From assembly GCA_030640215.1 (NCBI GenBank), contig DAOWJU010000260.1:1-6315 (forward strand): a stretch of DNA of 6,315 nucleotides, given 5' to 3'. The translations under genes and the position numbers were made by a program. Each line of letters starts with the position of its first letter. The first letter of the stretch is position 1. The notes beneath the pieces were generated by a model. It made no database searches, was not told where the DNA came from, and saw only the letters and a program-made list of their open reading frames with translations. Below are positions 1-5,497 of the stretch, in pieces. This DNA is from Desulfuromonadales bacterium. GTDB taxonomy: Bacteria; Desulfobacterota; Desulfuromonadia; Desulfuromonadales; BM103.

Positions 1-207
1 GTTTTTGAAATGCAGGAGGGTCTTGAAGATTTCTCCCCAACCAACGCCCGGATGGATCTTAAGAAAGTACCCTTTCCCGGCATGTTCGAAGCGCAAGGTT
101 TTGCGTCCCTTGAAGTTGCGATAGATCTTGCCCTCCATAGCGAAGACTTGTTCAAAGGCATCTTCACCGGAGAATTTCTCCTGTAGGGCTGGGCAGAGAG
201 TGATCAA
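1..207 (-). CDS. waaP: LPS core heptose(I) kinase WaaP/RfaP, N-terminal fragment (cut by window edge)
   Basis: The first 69 codons of a gene that continues past the left edge. In the family this is a cytoplasmic, kinase-like enzyme that uses ATP to phosphorylate heptose I of the LPS inner core; the phosphate allows cross-linking by divalent cations and strengthens the outer membrane. The visible part matches the WaaP N-terminus: an acidic D-A-F-E stretch (16-19), then G-K-I-Y-R (26-30), the basic G-R-K-T-L-R-F-E block (34-41), the Y-F-L-K strand (47-50) whose lysine sits where the ATP-binding lysine of the kinase fold is expected, and G-V-G-W-G-E-I-F-K (54-62). The start is a TTG at 207-205, chosen because AGGAGG lies 8 nt upstream and family similarity begins there. 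The start overlaps the waaG stop by 4 nt (TTGA), so translation is probably coupled. The catalytic half is not visible, so its integrity cannot be judged. Confidence 0.88.
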   Translation of the reverse strand, partial: MITLCPALQEKFSGEDAFEQVFAMEGKIYRNFKGRKTLRFEHAGKGYFLKIHPGVGWGEIFKTLLHFKN

Positions 208-1337
208 CGCTGCTTCCTCCTGTGGGCAACAGCTTCGATGACATCAACGGCCTTATCATGGAGTCCGGTCATATCGATTCGTTCAGCATACTTGACGCCA
301 TTCTCACCGAATGTGCGCAGCTCAGATCCGGACAAAACCTCTTGCAGAGCCTTATCCAGGGCCTCTTGCTGAAAAGGCATCGGCACCAATTTCCCTGCTC
401 CGGCCTCTTTGACATGAAAAGCGTAGCCACAATTTTCTGTCACCATAACAGGGAGGCCCGCAGCCATGGCTTCAATCAATGCGGTCCCGGTATTTTCTGT
501 CCGCGCCGGATGCAGTAAAAGGTCTGCAGCAAGCAAAAATCTCGGCACATCATCCCGGCCACCGAGAAAATTGACTTGATCTGCAAGGCGCATTTTTTTC
601 GCGAGGCTCGAGAAAGCATCAATTTTGCTTCTACCTAAAACGAACATTTTGACCCGGTTGCGCAGCGCCTCTGGTAAGTTAGCCACTGCCCTGATTGCGC
701 GATCAACCCCTTTGGTTTGAAACGCGGAGCCAACCATGAGCAGTATGATATGATCTTCAGAAAGCGCAAATTCAGTTCTGAGTTCGTCCCGTATGGAGCT
801 TGCATTGGCGGGACGGAAACGGTCTTTTGAGATCCCCGGTGGAAGAAGATGAAACCTTTCATCTGGCGTCCCGTAACAATCGATGAACTTTTGTTTCTCC
901 TGGGGGGACAACAAGAGGATTTCAGTCTTCGATTCAGGAGAAAAAACGGCCTTTTCAAAGCCGGCGTATGTCTTATAACGCCCCATTAACCGGTAAGCCG
1001 CAGACCTGGTGTCTATCATTCTGGCCTGGTAGCAGGAATCTGCAGCGTAATAAACATCAAGACCGGGCATTTTATTAAACCCGACCACAGCATCGCAATT
1101 GAGATCAGGTAAAAGGTTTGTGATTGTCCGGGTGAACTTCTGGCAGAGTCGATGATTAGAGATGGCCGAATGCGGCATCAACTGGACATCCAGACCTGCT
1201 GGCTTTTCTCCCTGCCAATCCATGGTCAGAACACGAACAGTATGTCCCCTCTCCATGGCGATGCTTGCGATCTTGAGGAAATCACGTTGCAAGCCACCAA
1301 AGGGGAAATAGCCATATAGGCAAAAAACAAAATTCAT
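204..1337 (-). CDS. waaG: LPS core glucosyltransferase I WaaG (GT4 family)
   Basis: A 377-residue GT-B glycosyltransferase, close to the 374 residues of E. coli WaaG. In the family it transfers glucose from UDP-glucose to heptose II of the LPS core at the cytoplasmic face of the inner membrane. The N-terminus F-C-L-Y-G-Y-F-P-F-G-G-L-Q-R-D-F (5-20) carries the glycine loop of the acceptor domain and is nearly the E. coli sequence. G-F-N-K-M-P-G-L-D-V-Y (86-96) and A-A-D-S-C-Y (98-103) are also WaaG-specific. The donor domain shows L-P-P-G-I (165-169), K-G-V-D-R (209-213) and the retaining GT4 E-x7-E motif (E281 and E289), followed by A-A-G-L-P-V (292-297). The ATG overlaps the waaC stop by 1 nt (TAATG) without a well-spaced Shine-Dalgarno, so coupled translation is likely. 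waaP follows directly, as in classical core operons. Exact donor and acceptor sugars are inferred from similarity. Confidence 0.93.
   Translation of the reverse strand: MNFVFCLYGYFPFGGLQRDFLKIASIAMERGHTVRVLTMDWQGEKPAGLDVQLMPHSAISNHRLCQKFTRTITNLLPDLNCDAVVGFNKMPGLDVYYAADSCYQARMIDTRSAAYRLMGRYKTYAGFEKAVFSPESKTEILLLSPQEKQKFIDCYGTPDERFHLLPPGISKDRFRPANASSIRDELRTEFALSEDHIILLMVGSAFQTKGVDRAIRAVANLPEALRNRVKMFVLGRSKIDAFSSLAKKMRLADQVNFLGGRDDVPRFLLAADLLLHPARTENTGTALIEAMAAGLPVMVTENCGYAFHVKEAGAGKLVPMPFQQEALDKALQEVLSGSELRTFGENGVKYAERIDMTGLHDKAVDVIEAVAHRRKQR
205..221 (-). promoter_or_regulatory. Strong ribosome binding site and TTG start of waaP
   Basis: A perfect AGGAGG occupies 221-216 on the minus strand, inside the last codons of waaG, followed by an 8-nt spacer and TTG at 207-205. 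The waaG stop TGA (206-204) overlaps this start. There is no nearby in-frame ATG with family similarity; the next in-frame ATG is codon 24, which would remove conserved N-terminal residues. This decides the TTG as the start. Confidence 0.8.
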
Positions 1338-2437
1338 TAAACTTCTGACATCCTCTTGCCATCGAGTAAAGAATTAACCGCGCAGAGAACCCTTTCAACA
1401 CTGATACTTTGACCACATTCATGGTCAAGTTCACAGGACTTGCGTAGGCATGGCGAGCATTCCATGGCAGCCTGCAACCGTATGTGCCCGTCACCTGGGG
1501 GCCCGTTGCGCCTGCTGTCCGTGACCCGGTAGATCGAGACTGTCGGGGTACCCACTGCCGCCGCGATATGCACCGGTCCTGTGTCAGCGCCGATCACCAG
1601 ACGTGCTGCAGCGAGTAGAGCAACCAGTTCTTGCAAGTTCCCACGCGGCCAGAGGATCACCTTGCCCTGCCCCGCTTCAGAGATTACCTGCCCGGCCTTA
1701 GATGTTCTCTGGCATGCTTCAGCAATACGTTCTGCTGCACTCTTTTCAACCTCGTTCCCCCAAGTCAACACAACCTGACGGCCATTATCAATGACCAGCG
1801 TTTTGACCAGTTCAAGCCAATGGTCGAGGGGCCATAATTTAGTCTGCCAGGTTGTTCCATAATGCGCCACCAGGAACTCACCATGTGACAAACCAAACTC
1901 AGCGAGCAACGAAGAAATGGCTTGCGCTGCTTTCTCTTCTGTTGGCAAGGGCCCGCACAAGGGTACGTTTGCCTCGCTCGGCAAAGCAGTACGGGCAATC
2001 TGCAGATAGCGACTCGTAACGTGATGGTTCTCGGAGAGGATCTTCACTCTGCGGTTGGTGGCAAGCAGGTTCGGCCACTCCCTGGCCTGACTGCGGTCGA
2101 AGCCATATCGTTTTGGAGCTCCGCTGAAGAGCGTGAATAGTCCGCTTTTACTGTTCCCCTGCAGATCAAGAGTGACATCATACTTCTGCCTGCGGAGTTG
2201 TTGAATCACCCGCCACGAGCCGATGACAGAACTCTGCACTCCAGCCTTTCGCCACGCCTTGGTATCCAGACGGACGACCTTATGAACCAGCGGATGGGCT
2301 TCAAGCAGCGGTGCAAAGCTGCTTTCGACCAGCCAATCTACAGTGACATCTGGAATTGTAGCATGCAAATAAGCCAATACCGGGAGAGCGTGTACGACAT
2401 CTCCAAGCGCACTGACTTTGACTATAAGCACTTTCAC
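1337..2437 (-). CDS. waaC: LPS heptosyltransferase I WaaC (GT9 family)
   Basis: A 366-residue GT9 enzyme expected to transfer the first L-glycero-D-manno-heptose from ADP-heptose to Kdo of the inner core, in the cytoplasm. The N-terminus V-L-I-V-K-V-S-A-L-G-D-V-V-H-A-L-P (3-19) is typical of WaaC; D13 aligns with the catalytic aspartate of the E. coli enzyme. The donor site shows the K200-L-W-P-L-D-H-W block and A-D-T-G-P-V-H (284-290), the ADP-heptose-binding signature, then A-A-V-G-T-P-T-V (293-300). The C-terminus has four cysteines, C327-x2-C330-x4-C335-x5-C341, a pattern I associate more with WaaF-like and deltaproteobacterial heptosyltransferases. WaaF is therefore an alternative, but the N-terminus favours WaaC. 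Residues 246-261 contain an imperfect short duplication. The start is GTG, supported by GGAGG 6 nt upstream. The gene lies 31 nt after lpxK and overlaps waaG by 1 nt. Confidence 0.88.
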   Translation of the reverse strand: MKVLIVKVSALGDVVHALPVLAYLHATIPDVTVDWLVESSFAPLLEAHPLVHKVVRLDTKAWRKAGVQSSVIGSWRVIQQLRRQKYDVTLDLQGNSKSGLFTLFSGAPKRYGFDRSQAREWPNLLATNRRVKILSENHHVTSRYLQIARTALPSEANVPLCGPLPTEEKAAQAISSLLAEFGLSHGEFLVAHYGTTWQTKLWPLDHWLELVKTLVIDNGRQVVLTWGNEVEKSAAERIAEACQRTSKAGQVISEAGQGKVILWPRGNLQELVALLAAARLVIGADTGPVHIAAAVGTPTVSIYRVTDSRRNGPPGDGHIRLQAAMECSPCLRKSCELDHECGQSISVERVLCAVNSLLDGKRMSEV

Positions 2438-2448
2438 ATGCGTCCTCC
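2435..2448 (-). promoter_or_regulatory. Ribosome binding site and GTG start of waaC
   Basis: GGAGG at 2448-2444 is followed by a 6-nt spacer and GTG at 2437-2435. An ATG at 2439-2437 overlaps the GTG in another frame and is followed at once by TGA, so it cannot start waaC. The spacing and the conserved V-L-I-V-K beginning decide the GTG. This is the only start in the window that follows a real intergenic gap (2438-2468). Confidence 0.8.
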
Positions 2449-2468
2449 GAGAACACTGGTAGGAAAAA

Positions 2469-3542
2469 TCACCTGCAGCGTTCCACTATTTCATCAAGCA
2501 TCTTGGCGAGAGGGGCAATATCATCAAAAACTAATTTGACCGCTACCTGACAACAAGGCTTCGGGAAAGTCGCCTGTGATAATTTGACTGCGTCTTTTTC
2601 CGTTGTGATGATTAAATCGTGATTATCACACGATTTAATCAGACGGTTCAAGATGCCCTGATTATATTCCTGATGATCGGCCAGGGGCATTTCTTCTATC
2701 CGGGAAAAGCCAAGCTCGCGCAAAGCCGCAAAGAATCCCTCCGGCTTGGCGATTCCGGCAAAAGCGAGGCAGCTTTTGCCGACATAATCGTGTTCAGAGA
2801 GCTGCTCGCCATCAAGAGTCATGATGGTTTTGTCCAACTGGTGGCGACTATACATAACCGGGCATCCTGCATTGAGAGGGGCTCTTCGTTTTGCGCCCGA
2901 GCGTGTCATGATGATCAAATCTGCACGTTGTAAAGCCGATAGCGGTTCACGCAGCATCCCCGCAGGCAACAGATGTCCATTGCCAAAGGGCTTTTTTGCA
3001 TCCAGCAGGACAATATCCATATCCCTTTGCACCGCCTGGTGCTGGAACCCGTCATCAAGCAAGATAATTTGAGCGCCATCCTGCTCAGCCGCCTGCATGC
3101 CAAGCATTCTTTTTCTGGCGACATAAACCGGCACGTCCGGATTTCGAATCGCCAGGAGATAAGGTTCATCACCACACTCTTGTGGTGTCATAGATGGCTT
3201 GCCGCTTGCGTCGGTCACCCGCCCGACCGCTTGACGATAATTACCACCATAGCCACGACTGACAACTGCACACTGGAGACCACGAGCCCGCAGATCCCTG
3301 GCCAGAAAATCAACCATGGGCGTTTTGCCGGTACCGCCAGTGGTCAGATTGCCGATAGAGATGACCGGCACCTTGGCCCGATAAGAGCTTTTCAATCCAG
3401 CGAGATAGAGCCAGCTACGCACGCGCATAACCAGCCCATACAAAAAGCTGAAGGGCCTAAGCCCCCAGAAGATGATCTCAGCACGTATGGATTGCGGCCC
3501 ATCTGCAACCATACGCGAATATTCTGGTCGCCGTTCACTCAT
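2469..3542 (-). CDS. lpxK: Tetraacyldisaccharide 4'-kinase LpxK
   Basis: A 357-residue lipid A kinase, slightly longer than the E. coli enzyme (328). It uses ATP to phosphorylate the 4' position of the tetraacyl disaccharide 1-phosphate, giving lipid IVA at the inner membrane. The N-terminal hydrophobic/aromatic stretch (about 25-48) is the membrane-anchoring part of the family. G-N-L-T-T-G-G-T-G-K-T-P (64-75) is the P-loop, S-R-G-Y-G (95-99) and G-D-E-P (124-127) follow, and L-L-D-D-G-F-Q-H (161-168) is the Walker B region. F-A-G-I-A-K-P-E-G-F (261-270), D-H (289-290) and T-T-E-K-D-A-V-K (313-320) complete the family pattern. By analogy with Aquifex LpxK, the D of GDEP and H290 may be the catalytic dyad (inference). 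The ATG overlaps the waaA stop by 1 nt (TAATG) and has no strong Shine-Dalgarno, suggesting coupling. All expected motifs are intact. Confidence 0.95.
   Translation of the reverse strand: MSERRPEYSRMVADGPQSIRAEIIFWGLRPFSFLYGLVMRVRSWLYLAGLKSSYRAKVPVISIGNLTTGGTGKTPMVDFLARDLRARGLQCAVVSRGYGGNYRQAVGRVTDASGKPSMTPQECGDEPYLLAIRNPDVPVYVARKRMLGMQAAEQDGAQIILLDDGFQHQAVQRDMDIVLLDAKKPFGNGHLLPAGMLREPLSALQRADLIIMTRSGAKRRAPLNAGCPVMYSRHQLDKTIMTLDGEQLSEHDYVGKSCLAFAGIAKPEGFFAALRELGFSRIEEMPLADHQEYNQGILNRLIKSCDNHDLIITTEKDAVKLSQATFPKPCCQVAVKLVFDDIAPLAKMLDEIVERCR
2609..2641. repeat. Perfect 13-bp inverted repeat with 7-nt loop inside lpxK
   Basis: Plus-strand arms TGATTAAATCGTG (2609-2621) and CACGATTTAATCA (2629-2641) are exact reverse complements separated by ATTATCA. 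The repeat falls on codons for about residues 301-312 of LpxK, just before the conserved T-T-E-K-D-A. On the mRNA it would form an AU-rich 13-bp hairpin. No U-tract follows it in the transcription direction, so it does not look like an intrinsic terminator. Its function is unknown and it may be chance. Confidence 0.7.
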
Positions 3543-4837
3543 TATGGGGATATCCGCCGTTCGATCTCCTCAATAGTTCTTTGCGTCGCCCCCCGATTCG
3601 ACTCCAGCAGGTGGTAGCCATTGTCGCCAATACGACGCGCTTCATCGGGGTTCTCCAGCAAAAGCCGCATTTGTCGATAGAGGTCATCAGCATCCTTAAC
3701 CTGAAGTCCGGCGTGCGCAACACGCACCAGGCGTGCAATCTCCTTGAAATTCTGCATGTGGCTGCCGTACAAGACGGGTTTTTTCAGCAAAGAGGCCTCA
3801 AGAACATTATGACCACCAATATTCACCAGGCTACCACCGACAAAAACCAGATCGGCCATGGCATAAAGTTTCAACATTTCACCAAGAGTATCAACGATCA
3901 GGACCTCTCCCGGCTGAAGAGAGCGATTCATTGTTGCAACGGTACTACGTAATGTTGATGAAAACTCCAGCTTTGTGATCTCATCTTGAACCTGACGACA
4001 GCGCTCTGGATGGCGAGGGACCAGAACAAGAAACAGCTCGGGGCAAACTTCGCTCAACTTCCGGTAAACATCGACCAGCTGGGCTTCCTCACCATCGTGA
4101 GTGCTACCAGCAACCCAGATCCGAGCATTTACAGGAAGTCTGAACTCATTTTTCAAGGTATCAAGATCCGTTGAGTCTATCTGAGGTGGCTGCATGTCAA
4201 ATTTGACATTGCCAGTGACCAGCACACGTCCTTCGGCTGCCCCGAGATGACGAATACGCCTTGAATCCTGTTCTGACTGCATGCAATAGACTGAGATACT
4301 ATCCAGAATCGGCTCCAGTAGCTTGCCAGCCATGCGATAACGCGGGAAAGATCGATCTGAGATCCGACCGTTTACCAGCACCAGCGGGATATTCTGACGA
4401 TTGGCTTCAAGGACAAAGTTTGGCCATATCTCAGTTTCAACGAGAATAATTATATTTGGTTGGATGATATTGAGGGCCTTGCGAACAACCCAGCTCAAGT
4501 CGAAAGGAAAAAAGATGTAATGATCGATTTCAGAAACAGCTGCGGCTATTTCCCGGCCGGTTTCTGTCACGTTTGACAGGATCAGGAATGCATCCGGATG
4601 GCGCTCTCTTAATGACTTAAGCAGTGGGATTGCCGCACGGGTTTCACCTACGGAGACGGCGTGTACCCAGATAACTTTACGGCCTTTAGATAACTGACGA
4701 AAGCTTTGTTCGTAACTACCAAGACGCTCCCGGATTCCGCGTCTGGTTTTGCCATAACGGAAGCCACGTAGAATATAGTACGGCACCAGAAAGAGCGCTG
4801 ATGCGTACAGCATGAGGTCATACAGCAGATAAACCAT
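3542..4837 (-). CDS. waaA: 3-deoxy-D-manno-octulosonic acid (Kdo) transferase WaaA/KdtA
   Basis: A 431-residue GT30 enzyme of usual family length. It transfers Kdo from CMP-Kdo to lipid IVA at the cytoplasmic face of the inner membrane; whether it adds one, two or more Kdo residues cannot be read from sequence. A hydrophobic N-terminal anchor (about 2-24) is followed by R-R-G-I-R-E-R-L-G (32-40). The acceptor domain has W-V-H-A-V-S-V-G-E (57-65), with E65 as the expected catalytic base, and E-T-E-I-W-P-N (134-140). Then come G-N-V-K-F-D (209-214), A-G-S-T-H (243-247), V-P-R-H-P-E-R (273-279), D-T-L-G-E-M (316-321) and the donor-site G-G-S-L-V-N-I-G-G-H-N (334-344). The start overlaps the upstream acyltransferase-like gene by 20 nt. 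The nearest Shine-Dalgarno-like GGAG is about 15 nt away, too far to be ideal, so initiation probably depends on coupling. The next in-frame ATG, codon 9, would cut into the anchor. Confidence 0.95.
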   Translation of the reverse strand: MVYLLYDLMLYASALFLVPYYILRGFRYGKTRRGIRERLGSYEQSFRQLSKGRKVIWVHAVSVGETRAAIPLLKSLRERHPDAFLILSNVTETGREIAAAVSEIDHYIFFPFDLSWVVRKALNIIQPNIIILVETEIWPNFVLEANRQNIPLVLVNGRISDRSFPRYRMAGKLLEPILDSISVYCMQSEQDSRRIRHLGAAEGRVLVTGNVKFDMQPPQIDSTDLDTLKNEFRLPVNARIWVAGSTHDGEEAQLVDVYRKLSEVCPELFLVLVPRHPERCRQVQDEITKLEFSSTLRSTVATMNRSLQPGEVLIVDTLGEMLKLYAMADLVFVGGSLVNIGGHNVLEASLLKKPVLYGSHMQNFKEIARLVRVAHAGLQVKDADDLYRQMRLLLENPDEARRIGDNGYHLLESNRGATQRTIEEIERRISP

Positions 4838-5486
4838 GTTGATTCAAATATTCTCCGGCGCGCCGGGCATTATCGTCCAGAGCCACTTGCACTCTGGAGT
4901 GAAATTCATTAATAGTTTCATTCTCGTCGTAATAAAGGGGCTCACCATAGAGGTAGACAGCCTTACCCCAGGGATATGGCAGAAGAAAACGGTCCCACGA
5001 CTGAAAACGATGGCCGCGACTACAGGCAAACGCCAACGGCACAATAGGTCTCCCAGAAATCTTGGCCAATTGCACGACACCTTCTTTAAGCTGGTGACGT
5101 GGTCCCTTGGGCCCATCAGGTGTTATACCCAGGTCAAGAGGTTCTTTGGACAGTCTGAGCAACTCCCGGAACGCAGCCTTTGCACCCCGGCTCGAAGAAC
5201 CACGCACTGCTCCAACGCCAAGATGTTCCACAACTCTGGCGATCAACTCACCATCTTTTGAGTGACTTATCAGCGTCTTGGCACCAGGCCCGGAGTAGCA
5301 CATGGGCATCATCAGAAGTTGATCATGCCATGTGGCAAGAATCACATGCTGCCCTGCAGCCCAGATTCTTTTCAGCGCGTCTTCACCAATAATCTCAGCT
5401 TTAAGCCTTCGATGAATCCAGGCAACGATACCAGCGGCCAGTCGGGGAGCGAAATTCAAGAGGATTTTGTCTGAGACTGATGACAT
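4818..5486 (-). CDS. DUF374-family lysophospholipid acyltransferase-like protein
   Basis: A 222-residue protein of the DUF374 branch of the acyltransferase superfamily, which moves acyl chains onto lipid acceptors at the membrane. The family block T-W-H-D-Q-L-L-M-M-P (52-61) contains H54-D55, whereas classical members have H-x4-D. S-H-S-K-D-G-E-L-I-A (74-83), G-A-V-R-G-S-S-S-R-G (92-101) and I-T-P-D-G-P-K-G-P-R (121-130) are further family hallmarks, and I-V-P-L-A (148-152) follows. A weakly hydrophobic amphipathic N-terminus may attach it to the membrane. The start is the ATG at 5486-5484, which overlaps the msbA stop (TGATG) and has AAGGA 6 nt upstream; a TTG one codon earlier is possible but less well spaced. 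Its place between msbA and waaA suggests a lipid A acyltransferase, in the manner of the non-canonical LpxJ enzymes of Epsilonproteobacteria, but the substrate is not established. Plain phospholipid acylation is the alternative. Confidence 0.85.
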   Translation of the reverse strand: MSSVSDKILLNFAPRLAAGIVAWIHRRLKAEIIGEDALKRIWAAGQHVILATWHDQLLMMPMCYSGPGAKTLISHSKDGELIARVVEHLGVGAVRGSSSRGAKAAFRELLRLSKEPLDLGITPDGPKGPRHQLKEGVVQLAKISGRPIVPLAFACSRGHRFQSWDRFLLPYPWGKAVYLYGEPLYYDENETINEFHSRVQVALDDNARRAGEYLNQHGLSAV

Positions 5487-5497
5487 CAAACATCCTT
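5484..5497 (-). promoter_or_regulatory. Ribosome binding site and ATG start of the DUF374 gene
   Basis: AAGGA at 5497-5493, within the last codons of msbA, is followed by a 6-nt spacer and ATG at 5486-5484. The ATG shares one base with the msbA stop TGA (5488-5486). The spacing favours this ATG over the in-frame TTG at 5489-5487. Confidence 0.65.

Noticed and set aside
2438..2468. Promoter in the lpxK-waaC gap
   Set aside because: The gap is only 31 nt and holds the waaC ribosome binding site; I see no -35/-10 pair in it.
2609..2641. Intrinsic terminator at the lpxK hairpin
   Set aside because: The stem is AU-rich, no run of U follows in the transcription direction, and it lies in the middle of an essential coding sequence.
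2973..3617. Long plus-strand open frame (214 codons) opposite lpxK
   Set aside because: It is antisense to an intact lpxK and the end of waaA, its translation shows no recognisable domain, and it looks like a shadow of coding bias.
4836..5261. Plus-strand open frame (141 codons) opposite the DUF374 gene
   Set aside because: It lies wholly antisense to a clearly conserved protein and its translation resembles no family I know.
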